From a virus: DNA of 45,370 bases. Within the stretch, counting starts at the first letter, position 1. Each line of letters begins with the position of its first letter. The translations under genes and the position numbers were made by a program. Under the pieces are notes generated by a model. The model had not been told where the DNA came from, searched no databases, and saw only the letters and a program-made list of their open reading frames with translations. The DNA is taken from positions 1-45,370 of the IMG/VR virus record IMGVR_UViG_3300047311_000306. The stretch is one strand, 5' to 3'. Below, one piece after another: positions 27,063 through 33,865 of this stretch.

Positions 27063-28202
27063 CTAAATTTCTATCCCATCCTCGTTTCGCTCGTATGCGA
27101 CGGTGCGGAAAGTATCGCGCAGCTTAACGTAGGTCGTGCTGCGATCGTCGTGGAGTTGCCATAGCCCCTGACTGTCGCGGGTCAAATGCCGGAGCGGATC
27201 GAAGCCCATGTCGGCCAGGAGCGCGTGCTTGGCGTTGTATCCGCGGTCCGTCTTACGGCCGTGCCAGTAATGGATCACGGTGCCGTCCATCACCAGTATG
27301 TTTTGACGGATATGCGTGCGGCAACGCTGATACCATTGGTTGACCAGCTTCTTATAGTTCCGATGCAGATCGTTGCGCATCATGCCTTCGGTCTTTTCGA
27401 TCAAGGCGTGCGCCATGTGCCAATCGCCGCCGCCCCAAATTGCCGCGTCGAACAGCCCGCCTACGGCCTCCCATGCCGGCCGGGTGCAAGCCCAGGCGAG
27501 GCCGGGAAACACGCGACCAAGATAGTAGGTAAAGCCGAGATCACCGGCGAGCTTCTTTAGGTCCGTCGACGCCTGATCGATATTTTTCTTAACCAGAATG
27601 TCTTGGCCGAGGGCTTTCATATCCGCGATGACTTCGGGCGTGAGGGTGCTTTTGAGAACCCCGTCCTTCCAGGCGCGCACAAAGCCAAGCCCTTCCGCGT
27701 GCGGGTAGTCCTGGCTGAGCAATTCGTAGTTAGGGCCAACGTCGCGGGCGTGTGAGAACATTTGGATAAAGGCGCGTCCGCTGGTCGTGCCGTGTTGCAG
27801 CTTGTGGATGGCCTCGCCGACCCAATTCGGCCGCACGAAGTGAATGTCGCTATCGAGCCAACAGACCTGTTGCCAGTTATGGGGGAGGCTTTGCACTCCG
27901 ACGTTGATGGCGTTCTCTTTGAGCCACAATTCGTCCTTTGAGTGCAGGCCGATGTATTTGTGCTTGAATTCTCCGTGAATGCCACAGTCCGCCGTCATGC
28001 CGTCTAGGCCGCTCTCGGCAAAGACCAGCTCGCGCCGGTTAAAGCCAACCTCGACCAGAACGACGACGGCGCCGCTATCGTGGAAATGCTTGATGGCCCG
28101 TTGGGTTAGCTTAACCCGCGATTTCCACCGCCACGGATTGAAGTAAGGGACCACTGCGAATAGCGGTTCCTTAACCTGATCGCGGGCGATAAAAACCGGC
28201 AT
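27063..28202 (-). CDS. GT-A-type glycosyltransferase-like protein
   Basis: A 379-residue protein with a nucleotide-sugar transferase layout. The N-terminal strand is PLFAVVPYFNPWRWKSR and a DxD-like motif is CWLDSDIHFVRP (Asp117/Asp119), typical of metal-binding GT-A enzymes. Further blocks are VFPGLAWACTRPAWEAVGG, IWGGGDWHMAHAL (acceptor side) and VIHYWHGRKTDRGY. Phage enzymes of this type glycosylate modified DNA bases or host surface glycans. With a DpdA-like gene elsewhere in the window, DNA hypermodification is one option. The acceptor cannot be read from sequence. Confidence 0.7.
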   Translation of the reverse strand: MPVFIARDQVKEPLFAVVPYFNPWRWKSRVKLTQRAIKHFHDSGAVVVLVEVGFNRRELVFAESGLDGMTADCGIHGEFKHKYIGLHSKDELWLKENAINVGVQSLPHNWQQVCWLDSDIHFVRPNWVGEAIHKLQHGTTSGRAFIQMFSHARDVGPNYELLSQDYPHAEGLGFVRAWKDGVLKSTLTPEVIADMKALGQDILVKKNIDQASTDLKKLAGDLGFTYYLGRVFPGLAWACTRPAWEAVGGLFDAAIWGGGDWHMAHALIEKTEGMMRNDLHRNYKKLVNQWYQRCRTHIRQNILVMDGTVIHYWHGRKTDRGYNAKHALLADMGFDPLRHLTRDSQGLWQLHDDRSTTYVKLRDTFRTVAYERNEDGIEI

Positions 28203-28205
28203 TGC

Positions 28206-28511
28206 TTAGGCTTTTTTTACTAGCTTGGCGGCGACGGGCGGCGGCAAGGGTGCCGCGGCGATGAAAGTCCCTGCCTCTAAGCAACCAAAGCGCAAGTCGC
28301 CGGCACTATTGTGCCATCGTGTATCGACACTCCCATTCCGATTAGTATGGCTGATGGTCATGCGCGGACCGCCCGAGTTTAGTTGCACCTGGTCGCCGAC
28401 GTTGAATGCCATTTGCTCGCTCCTAAGTTTTGCTTCTGCGCTGACGGCGCGCTCGCGCCAATGGTGCAATTCCGCACAAACGTCCCGATAGTCTTGTCTG
28501 AGATCCGTCAT
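28206..28511 (-). CDS. YodC/DUF2158-like protein (possible internal start at 28412)
   Basis: A 101-residue ORF. The C-terminal 68 residues match the YodC family: MAFNVGDQVQLNSGGPRMTI, then VDTRWHNSAGDLRFGCLEAG. An ATG at 28412 with AGGAG 8 bases upstream would produce just this domain. The longer start (28511) adds a 33-residue charged helix (DVCAELHHWRERAVSAEAKL) but has no ribosome-binding site and lies at the expected transcription start of the leftward promoter. The long form could be made from a leaderless message. The function of YodC-type domains is unknown. Confidence 0.65.
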   Translation of the reverse strand: MTDLRQDYRDVCAELHHWRERAVSAEAKLRSEQMAFNVGDQVQLNSGGPRMTISHTNRNGSVDTRWHNSAGDLRFGCLEAGTFIAAAPLPPPVAAKLVKKA

Positions 28512-28516
28512 GGCTG

Positions 28517-28545
28517 ATTGTCGGTGATTTGTTGTAGACGGTCAA
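28517..28545 (-). promoter_or_regulatory. Leftward sigma70-type promoter
   Basis: Reading leftward, TTGACC (28545-28540) and GACAAT (28522-28517) are separated by 17 bases. The -35 box matches 5 of 6 consensus bases and the -10 box 4 of 6. Transcription would begin near 28510, almost at the first base of the YodC-like ORF, and run through the glycosyltransferase and recombination genes. It overlaps the rightward promoter for gcrA and the palindrome between them. Confidence 0.5.
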
Positions 28546-28563
28546 TAAATGATTTATTATAAT
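28535..28563 (+). promoter_or_regulatory. Rightward promoter for the gcrA operon
   Basis: TAGACG (28535-28540) and a perfect TATAAT (28558-28563) are separated by 17 bases. The start site would be near 28570, about 20 bases before gcrA, leaving room for the ribosome-binding site AAAGGAGA. It overlaps the divergent leftward promoter, so a regulator bound here could switch both. Confidence 0.55.
28544..28558. promoter_or_regulatory. Candidate operator palindrome between divergent promoters
   Basis: AATAAAT-G-ATTTATT is a perfect 7+7 inverted repeat with a single central base. It overlaps the leftward -35 box and abuts the rightward -10 box. Its placement suits a dimeric repressor controlling both directions. 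The binding protein is unknown; the HTH protein at 33183-33602 is one candidate. AT-rich promoters contain chance palindromes, so this is tentative. Confidence 0.4.
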
Positions 28564-28590
28564 TCTGGATGACACAGGAAAGGAGATCGA

Positions 28591-29124
28591 ATGGATAGCC
28601 GTTGGACCGCAGAGAGGGTGAGCGAGCTCGAGCGTATGCACAAGGAAGGCTTGTCGTGCAGCGAAATAGGAAACGCTCTTGGTTTTTCCCGAAATGCCAT
28701 CATCGGTAAGCTGTTTCGCAGCGGGTTGCGCGACAAGGGCTATACCGAGGGCTACCGGCCCGCGCGCAAGAACGGCGGCCGGAACGCCAAGGATACCACC
28801 TTCCATCCCCCCAGGACGCGCCGGCCGCGCAGGACGTTCACGAATGCTGTGAACGGACAGCCCTTTGAGCCGTATCCGGAACTTATCGACACAGTTGCGG
28901 TTCCACCCGACACGATGGTGCAATGTTCGCTGCAAGACTTAACGCTGCACACTTGCCGGTTCCCCCACGGCGATCCGCTGAAACCCGGTTTCTTCTATTG
29001 CGGCAATCCCACCTATTCCCGATTGCCGTACTGCAAGGCTCATGCTCGAATTGCCTATCTTACCGCCGCGCAAGCCCGCGCAAACAGGAGGAACTTCTAT
29101 GCCGCGAAAGCCAAAAACCGATAA
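28591..29124 (+). CDS. gcrA: GcrA-family cell-cycle transcription regulator
   Basis: A 177-residue GcrA-type protein. The N-terminal HTH region is WTAERVSELERMHKEGLSCS and EIGNALGFSRNAIIGKLFRS, a hallmark of the family, followed by a basic linker. The C-terminal part has CRFPHGDP, FYCGNP and LPYCKAHARIAY, corresponding to the conserved Cys/His segment. In alphaproteobacteria GcrA joins sigma70 RNA polymerase and activates promoters methylated at GANTC by CcrM. A phage copy may redirect host transcription or act on phage promoters. It is the first gene of a rightward operon with AAAGGAGA upstream. Confidence 0.85.
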   Translation: MDSRWTAERVSELERMHKEGLSCSEIGNALGFSRNAIIGKLFRSGLRDKGYTEGYRPARKNGGRNAKDTTFHPPRTRRPRRTFTNAVNGQPFEPYPELIDTVAVPPDTMVQCSLQDLTLHTCRFPHGDPLKPGFFYCGNPTYSRLPYCKAHARIAYLTAAQARANRRNFYAAKAKNR

Positions 29125-29644
29125 GAGCGCCCCTGGTGCATCCGCCCAGGGGCCGGGGGAGGGACACAACAGTTCGATTTCAGACGACGAGCGACGCGCT
29201 CTGGCCTTCCAGCACCGCGATAAATACGCTTCGGCGCTGGCGACCAAGAAGTCGGCCGACGCTCTGTTCAAAAACGTGTGTAAATCCGCCAAGGCGGAAC
29301 TAGGCGACGGTGCGGTAGAAGTCATCAAGCACCTGATCGCCTTGCAGGAGCCGGAAGGCGAAGAGGCTATCCGCGAGAACCTACAACTCCAAGCCGACGC
29401 CTTGCGATGGGCCGGCGTGCCATTGGGGACGCAGATCGACTTCGACTTGCGGGAGCCCGATCGTATGCCATCGGTGGATCGCGCCTTCGAGGAAGGCAAG
29501 CGCATGTCCGCCGAGGGACGGCCGGCTAAACCTGAGTATGATCCATCTACACCTCAGTATAGGGCGTTCATGGACGGATACGCCGACGATCAAACGCGGC
29601 TTATGGAAGGGGTGGGGCGAGGCAATGTTCATAACGGCCCTTGA
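29099..29644 (+). CDS. Conserved phage protein, unknown (181 aa)
   Basis: The start at 29099 follows AGGAGG at 7 bases and overlaps the gcrA end by 26 bases. The N-terminus is Lys/Pro/Ser-rich and disordered. Residues about 28-120 are helical (FQHRDKYASALATKKSADAL, VIKHLIALQEPEGEEAIREN, DALRWAGVPLG). The C-terminus has FEEGKRMSAEGRPAKPEYDP and PQYRAFMDGYADDQ, reminiscent of ribosome-modulation-factor-like tails in alphaproteobacterial phages. That resemblance is weak. It lies in an operon with gcrA and a resolvase. Confidence 0.6.
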   Translation: MPRKPKTDKSAPGASAQGPGEGHNSSISDDERRALAFQHRDKYASALATKKSADALFKNVCKSAKAELGDGAVEVIKHLIALQEPEGEEAIRENLQLQADALRWAGVPLGTQIDFDLREPDRMPSVDRAFEEGKRMSAEGRPAKPEYDPSTPQYRAFMDGYADDQTRLMEGVGRGNVHNGP

Positions 29645-30164
29645 CGTCGCAACGGCTACTGGGATCTGTCATGGCCGCGTAGGCGCCACCCCGCTGACGT
29701 TTACTTGGCACCTTGACGACGGCGGTAAGGCTCGGCCGCTTAGGCTGTGCTATTTCCGCCGCCGCCTCGACCAGTATTTTGACAGCACCATGGTCGACGC
29801 GGTTTATTACGAGGCCCCGGTCAACCTCCGTGTCATGATGAAGATCGGCGCCAGCGACGAAACTATCGCCCTCCTGCGCGGCGCCATCGGCGTGCTTGAG
29901 GCGTCCGCGGTTCATGCCGGGATTACGACCGTCGAGGCCATCCCCGTGCAGAATGCGCGCGAGGCGCTAACCGGGCAGCGAACCTTCACCAAAGGCACCG
30001 CCAAGGCAAAGATTATTCAGACCGCGAAAATGCTGGGCGTCGCCGTCGCCAACGAGCACGAAGCCGACAGTTACGCCGTATGGTGGACGGCTTGCGCACG
30101 CCACAATCCCCGCCTTGCCCACTTGATAACGCCGCTGTTCCGCGAAAATCGCACTAATAGGTAG
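29625..30164 (+). CDS. RuvC-like Holliday-junction resolvase
   Basis: A 179-residue protein starting at ATG 29625, overlapping the previous gene by 20 bases. The RNase H-like fold signature is present: Asp7 in ITALDVATATG, Glu63 in VYYEAP, and Glu146/Asp148 in NEHEADSYAVWW. The Lys-rich segment FTKGTAKAKIIQTAKML also fits phage RuvC relatives. It would cleave branched DNA during replication, recombination or packaging. The family assignment is strong from motif order and length. Confidence 0.8.
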   Translation: MFITALDVATATGICHGRVGATPLTFTWHLDDGGKARPLRLCYFRRRLDQYFDSTMVDAVYYEAPVNLRVMMKIGASDETIALLRGAIGVLEASAVHAGITTVEAIPVQNAREALTGQRTFTKGTAKAKIIQTAKMLGVAVANEHEADSYAVWWTACARHNPRLAHLITPLFRENRTNR

Positions 30165-30179
30165 TGGGCAGCGGCCCAC
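30164..30179. terminator. Short hairpin after resolvase gene
   Basis: GTGGGC-AGCG-GCCCAC forms a 6-bp stem with a 4-base loop starting at the last base of the resolvase stop codon. No uridine tract follows, so it is either an RNA-stability element or a weak terminator. The next gene starts 60 bases later. Confidence 0.3.
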
Positions 30180-30238
30180 ATACTAAATAGCCCTCTTGCA
30201 ATTCGTGTGAGATAGGCTCAAAAAGAGAACGGGGCCCG

Positions 30239-30484
30239 GTGGCGAAACCGGACCCCGCGGATGCCACTTCTGGCACCGAAACCACAACCGTCTGCACCGG
30301 CTATGGAATTCTTAAACTCAAATATCCCAACAAATCGAAAAGATCAAGGTTCCGGTCGCTTGGCCGGCTAAATGCTATTGCGGCGGCCGATAGCTACGGC
30401 TGCCTTGTTTGTGTTTCCGGAGCGCGGGTGAAGCCGCGAGCGGCCGACGTTGACGCATGGGATTTTGGAGATTTTTCTCTTTAG
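30239..30484 (+). CDS. Small hypothetical protein, GTG start (81 aa)
   Basis: The product starts MAKPDPADATSGTETTTVC and contains a basic middle (KLKYPNKSKRSRFRSLGRLN) and an SYGCLVCVSG segment. GTG 30239 is preceded by GAACGGGG, a passable ribosome-binding site. No family is recognised. It lies in a 400-base stretch with sparse coding between the resolvase and HNH genes. Confidence 0.45.
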   Translation: MAKPDPADATSGTETTTVCTGYGILKLKYPNKSKRSRFRSLGRLNAIAAADSYGCLVCVSGARVKPRAADVDAWDFGDFSL

Positions 30485-30568
30485 AGATCTCCGTCTACTC
30501 AGCATCAACGAAACCTCAGAGAAGAGGCTGTCCGAGGAAGAGAGGCTAGAAAGAAAGAGGAGAATGAA

Positions 30569-30676
30569 ATGGCAAAAGGGAAGAACAAAAGGCGCCTTGT
30601 GATTATCCAAGACCAGTGGAGTAAGCCAGCAAAGCCGACGAAGGGGCGAAAGTCACGGAGGGGCCATGCGAAATGA
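30569..30676 (+). CDS. Very basic 35-residue peptide
   Basis: A short ORF with AGGAG upstream of ATG 30569. The product is rich in Lys/Arg (MAKGKNKRRLVIIQDQWSKP, then KPTKGRKSRRGHAK) and probably binds nucleic acid or is ribosome-directed. It overlaps the HNH gene start by 11 bases, and its last codons contain the GGAGGGG that serves that gene. The overlap and ribosome-binding site support translation. Confidence 0.5.
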   Translation: MAKGKNKRRLVIIQDQWSKPAKPTKGRKSRRGHAK

Positions 30677-31046
30677 ATTCTCCCGCAAAACACGAAGGCT
30701 CGCCTGGGAACGGGCGAATGGACAATGCGAGGGCATGTTTACCTGGCCCACCCTTGCGGGGTCATCGCACCCGGAACGCTGCACGGCGCCAATCGACATT
30801 GGCTGTTTCCATTACGATCACATCGATCCTGATTTTTTTAGCGGCCGGAATGACTTGGCGAATTGCCAGGTCTTATGCACACGGTGTCATGCCGAGAAAA
30901 CCGCGAAGGACCAGGGCAACATAGCCAAGGTCAAACGCATTCGGGACAAGGCAATTAAGGCGCTCACATCGCGCAATCCGCTCCCGTTCGGTCGCAATAG
31001 CCGGCTGAAAAAGAAGATCGGCGGCCGTGTGGTGGAGCGGGAATGA
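30666..31046 (+). CDS. HNH endonuclease
   Basis: A 126-residue HNH-family nuclease. The core is FHYDHIDPDFFSGRNDLANC with Asp51-His52, then QVLCTRCHAEKTAKD with Asn66, Cys71, Cys74 and His75. Additional Cys21 and Cys39 may hold a zinc. A basic C-terminal tail (NSRLKKKIGGR) would bind DNA. Phage HNH proteins act in packaging-associated nicking or as homing nucleases. Sitting inside an operon of small nucleases, this is more likely a packaging, processing or host-DNA nuclease. GGAGGGG precedes the start. Confidence 0.8.
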   Translation: MRNEFSRKTRRLAWERANGQCEGMFTWPTLAGSSHPERCTAPIDIGCFHYDHIDPDFFSGRNDLANCQVLCTRCHAEKTAKDQGNIAKVKRIRDKAIKALTSRNPLPFGRNSRLKKKIGGRVVERE

Positions 31047-31594
31047 CCGATCCGCCGATCATGTCGCTGTTGCCCGACGTAGAGGAGCGTTGCCGTAAGT
31101 TCGCCGCGGAGTTGGTTAAGCAGTATGCCGATCCTACGAACGCCTCTCGGCGCGCGTCTCTGGCCTTTGCAGGGCTAGGCATCGAAAAGAACGTGGAGGC
31201 GCAGACCTTAGCGAAGAGGGCGGAATGCGCCTTTTGCCGCTGGGCTGGCGTGTCGATTGAAAAGCTCGATTGGCAAACCGACCATCCCGACGATGATAAG
31301 GACGTGTACTGGCGCGGGATCCTGGTCGACGTGAAGCATACGGTTCATCCGCGCGGAAAGCTTATTTGGCCGTTCACGAAGCGGGCGATTTTTAAGGACA
31401 AGAAGTTTCACACGATGGTCCTGGTCCGGGGCCGCGGACCGTTTGAGATTGCCGGTTGGACGCTCAAATCGTTTTTCTTTCATTGCAAGCGGGAGGAGGC
31501 TGAGGGCGGGACTTTCGCGCCTGGGACTTGGATATTTGAAGGCCCGTTGTGGCCCATGTCGATCCTGATGCAGGAGCGACGTCTTTGGGCATAA
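31043..31594 (+). CDS. PDDEXK-like nuclease candidate
   Basis: A 183-residue protein overlapping the HNH gene by 4 bases. Nuclease-like residues are Glu61 (AKRAECAFCRWAGV), Asp96 and Lys98 (RGILVDVKHT), giving the E...D-x-K arrangement of phage restriction-like folds. Later blocks FHTMVLVRGRGPFEIAGWTL resemble the beta-strand and GW segment of the same group. It would cut or trim DNA. The active-site reading is by eye and moderately confident. Confidence 0.6.
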   Translation: MTDPPIMSLLPDVEERCRKFAAELVKQYADPTNASRRASLAFAGLGIEKNVEAQTLAKRAECAFCRWAGVSIEKLDWQTDHPDDDKDVYWRGILVDVKHTVHPRGKLIWPFTKRAIFKDKKFHTMVLVRGRGPFEIAGWTLKSFFFHCKREEAEGGTFAPGTWIFEGPLWPMSILMQERRLWA

Positions 31595-32034
31595 TCCTGT
31601 GCATAAGTTGCGGCCGGCAGCGGGACATGAAGCCGATCCCGATCAAGCCCTACGTCTGTGGCGCTTGCGGGTGTAGGCACCCAAGGATAATCCGGCGCGA
31701 TAAGCTTCCGGGCATGATCGTAGGCGGCAACAAAGACGGCATTGAAGCCGACAAGGCGCGCCATGAGACTTTTGCCGGCCTAAAGAAATACGCAGAGCAT
31801 CGCGGCTATAAACCGGGTTGGGCCTCGATGAAGTTCAAGGAGCTGTTCGGACGCTGGCCCAATGGCGAAAGCGTAGAGGCGGCGGCGCCGGCCCCGCATG
31901 AGTTGCTGGTCTGGATCAGGCGGCAGAATACGGCTTATGCGGCGCGGAAACGAAAAGAGGAAAAACCGGCACCCCTGGCGCCGGAGGCCAAGTCGGAGTT
32001 GATGAGCGCCGAAGATTGGAATGTTGATCTATGA
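31585..32034 (+). CDS. Zinc-ribbon protein, TTG start (149 aa)
   Basis: The chosen start is TTG 31585, with AGGAG 8 bases upstream. Alternatives are the in-frame ATG 31549 with no ribosome-binding site, or ATG 31627 without the first Cys pair. The N-terminus has CISCGRQ and YVCGACGCRHP, a likely zinc ribbon. The C-terminal half has KKYAEHRGYKPGWASMKFKE and LFGRWPNG, a motif also found at the C-termini of phage DEAD-box helicases. It could be a helicase-associated or DNA-binding accessory. It overlaps its neighbours at both ends. Confidence 0.6.
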   Translation: MGIILCISCGRQRDMKPIPIKPYVCGACGCRHPRIIRRDKLPGMIVGGNKDGIEADKARHETFAGLKKYAEHRGYKPGWASMKFKELFGRWPNGESVEAAAPAPHELLVWIRRQNTAYAARKRKEEKPAPLAPEAKSELMSAEDWNVDL

Positions 32035-32249
32035 CACGGATTAAGTCCCAGGAGGAATTCGATCGACTTGTGGCTGATGTATTACGGTTGCTTTCCGGGT
32101 CCACTACGAAGGACGCGCTCATGGCGCTGGTTTCGTCTGCAATCATATTGATAAAGAGAGAGAACCCGGAAGATATCGAAGCGCAGTCGAATGATTTGGG
32201 CAGTTACATTGAATTCATGAAAGAGTGCAACGCTCGGACCAGGCAATGA
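32031..32249 (+). CDS. Small helical protein, 72 aa
   Basis: It starts with a 4-base overlap (ATGA). The product is helical and amphipathic (SQEEFDRLVADVLRLLSG, KDALMALVSSAIILIKREN). Nothing indicates a membrane helix; the hydrophobic run is interrupted by charges. No family is recognised. Confidence 0.55.
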   Translation: MTRIKSQEEFDRLVADVLRLLSGSTTKDALMALVSSAIILIKRENPEDIEAQSNDLGSYIEFMKECNARTRQ

Positions 32250-32494
32250 ACTGGCGCGCTTATGTCCTGGCGGAATTGCGCGCGGCTCGAGCTCGGGCCC
32301 GGTTGTACGTATTTGAGATCGAGCAGATCGGCGTGATGCTGAAAAACGATATGATCTCCCCCGAGGAGGCGATCGAGGAAATAGCCGCGGCGCACTTGCT
32401 TTGCTTTCTGCACCCGGAGGCGGAGCCTTGGCCGGCGGATCAAATGATAAGCTCGAACGAGGCAGCGGGTGCGGCGTTAGCGGCAGCGGGGTAA
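32246..32494 (+). CDS. Small helical protein, 82 aa
   Basis: ATG 32246 overlaps the preceding stop by 4 bases. The product begins MNWRAYVLAELRAARARARL and contains EEAIEEIAAAHLLCFLH and an Ala-rich end. It is probably all alpha. It is the last of a tightly coupled run of five genes before a 54-base gap that contains two TAGTTAG repeats. The function is unknown. Confidence 0.55.
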   Translation: MNWRAYVLAELRAARARARLYVFEIEQIGVMLKNDMISPEEAIEEIAAAHLLCFLHPEAEPWPADQMISSNEAAGAALAAAG

Positions 32495-32548
32495 ATCGTA
32501 GTTAGTTTAGGAGCGCGTAAACCATAGTTAGCTAAGGGAGGAATGGGC

Positions 32549-32806
32549 ATGGCGGAAGTGCGGCATTGTCGGAAGTGCGGCGGCGAGATCGAGGGCGTAG
32601 GCCGCTGGGACGTGTGTTGGACTTGTCAGACGACTATCCGATCGGCTGGCTCAAGGCGTGCTTGGCGATCACGTAAAATGATGAAACGATGGCGCGACGC
32701 AAAAGCGTCTCGGTTTGTAGAACAGCCTGCGGAGGCGGCTAGGCGCTTCGCTGGCGTGACTTATGGCAAGTCACCGGGAATGTTGGATGACGAAGGAGGG
32801 GCTTAA
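32549..32806 (+). CDS. Small zinc-finger protein, 85 aa
   Basis: ATG 32549 is best placed relative to GGGAGGA; an ATG 6 bases earlier is too close. Metal ligands are CRKCGG and CWTCQ, a C4 zinc ribbon typical of small phage regulators. The rest is strongly basic (SRRAWRSRKMMKRWRDAKAS). It is probably a DNA- or RNA-binding protein. The next gene starts directly after its stop. Confidence 0.65.
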   Translation: MAEVRHCRKCGGEIEGVGRWDVCWTCQTTIRSAGSRRAWRSRKMMKRWRDAKASRFVEQPAEAARRFAGVTYGKSPGMLDDEGGA

Positions 32807-33256
32807 ATGCCGGAATGGAACGCGGTGCGAATGGTCGCAAGCCCGGAAGGCTTTGCGGTCTACGATAGCTCCAAGCGCAAGCTGGCGGCGGCGGCGGTCG
32901 ATGTGATGGTGCGACCAGGTGTGGCGCCTATGCTCATGCTGGCGCTCGCTGGCGGCAATGTGGACGTGCAAGGAAATTCACTGTTTGCCGTGGTTGATCC
33001 GCTGACGGGAAAGCCCAAGGTGGTAACGCGGATCGAATGGGCGGACGGCACGGCGAGCGAATTTCCCGCGCCTGAGAAGGTAGCGAAAACCGTAGTTAGC
33101 TCTGGCCCGGTTGAGCCTTTAGAACCTGCGCCGCCATTGACCGGAGAGGCACTTGAAGCACGCAGGCGCAATCGGGACAAGTTTAACGGTTCACAAGAAG
33201 CCGAAGATCAGGCCCTTTCTCCTTCTTCGCCCGTTTCTTCCGGGTCGGCGGAGTAA
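32807..33256 (+). CDS. Hypothetical protein, 149 aa, end overlaps leftward gene
   Basis: GGAGG precedes ATG 32807. Residues 1-90 form a beta-rich domain (EGFAVYDSSKRKLAAAAVDV, NVDVQGNSLFAVVDPLTGK, VVTRIEWADGT). The C-terminal 60 residues are Pro/Glu/Ser-rich and disordered. Its last 74 bases overlap the 3' end of the leftward HTH gene, so transcription from the two directions collides here. No family is recognised. Confidence 0.55.
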   Translation: MPEWNAVRMVASPEGFAVYDSSKRKLAAAAVDVMVRPGVAPMLMLALAGGNVDVQGNSLFAVVDPLTGKPKVVTRIEWADGTASEFPAPEKVAKTVVSSGPVEPLEPAPPLTGEALEARRRNRDKFNGSQEAEDQALSPSSPVSSGSAE

Positions 33257-33602
33257 GGACGCGTTTGCGCGGTGCGTGCGGGTCGTAGAGCACCGCGAGC
33301 GGGTCAAAGCTCGGTGTTAGCACTGGCGGGGGAGGCGGAGGAGGAGGATCCGGCTTTTTTGGCCTTTTGTATTTGAAATGGTCGGGCGGATTGCGGACGA
33401 GCGTTGCGTCATAAAGTGACAGAAGGATTTGAATGGGACGCGGGATTGATTGCTCATTGTTAAAGAAGCGGTAGAGCTGGCGGACGCCAACGCCGAGATA
33501 GATGGCGGTCTTTTTGCTGCACGGCTTTAGTCCTAACCTGTAGATCATGGTTAGGTACTCTGTATGGGTCATTTCCGTTGGTTCTTTTTTGCGTGGTGGC
33601 AT
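33183..33602 (-). CDS. HTH regulator with poly-proline linker
   Basis: A 139-residue protein. Residues about 11-62 form a DNA-binding domain similar to phage HTH proteins (MTHTEYLTMIYRLGLKPCSK, ATRVR-like LGVGVRQLYRF, SIPRPIQILLSLYD). A PPPPPPPP tract (about 87-94) leads into a Lys/Arg-rich C-terminus. It is a plausible repressor for one of the divergent promoters. The start at 33602 directly follows a CAACACG box like that of the hairpin-leader genes. It converges on, and overlaps, the rightward gene ending at 33256. Confidence 0.6.
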   Translation of the reverse strand: MPPRKKEPTEMTHTEYLTMIYRLGLKPCSKKTAIYLGVGVRQLYRFFNNEQSIPRPIQILLSLYDATLVRNPPDHFKYKRPKKPDPPPPPPPPVLTPSFDPLAVLYDPHAPRKRVLTPPTRKKRAKKEKGPDLRLLVNR

Positions 33603-33670
33603 CGTGTTGCGCCTGCGGCTCTCCGGTTTCTCGTGTTGCCGCGATTGTAGCTTGTAGGTGCAAAAGTCGT

Positions 33671-33700
33671 GAGCCGGGGAGGCGGCAATCTCCCCGGCTC
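33671..33700. terminator. Strong hairpin, possible bidirectional terminator
   Basis: GAGCCGGGGAG and CTCCCCGGCTC form a perfect 11-bp stem; three more pairs are possible outside. The loop GCGGCAAT contains the same CGGCAA seen in the recurring hairpins. Four T residues follow shortly on either strand (CGCATTTTAG rightward, ACGACTTTTGC leftward). It separates the leftward accessory operon from the HTH gene and probably attenuates transcription. Confidence 0.5.
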
Positions 33701-33722
33701 GCGCATTTTAGTCTAGCTAGTT

Positions 33723-33863
33723 TCAGCGATAAACGATGGTAAGCCCGAAAATCCGAACGCGATCCCCGTTCCATTTGCTGAATGTCCAGCTTTTCAACTT
33801 TTGACGCCAAGGTGCCCAGGTCACGGTTGCGCTGTTCCAAGGTGCCGTATAATAAAATCGCAT
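33723..33863 (-). CDS. Small aromatic-rich protein, 46 aa
   Basis: A leftward ORF from ATG 33863, with AAGGGG upstream. The product is rich in Trp and Tyr (MRFYYTAPWNSATVTWAPWR, then LKSWTFSKWNGDRVRIFGLT) and is probably a small beta protein. No family is recognised. It is the last gene before the strong hairpin. Confidence 0.5.
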   Translation of the reverse strand: MRFYYTAPWNSATVTWAPWRQKLKSWTFSKWNGDRVRIFGLTIVYR

Positions 33864-33865
33864 AT

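Noticed and set aside
32497-33098. TAGTTAG repeated at 32500, 32525 and 33092
   Set aside because: Three short copies, one inside a gene; not enough length or symmetry to claim an element.
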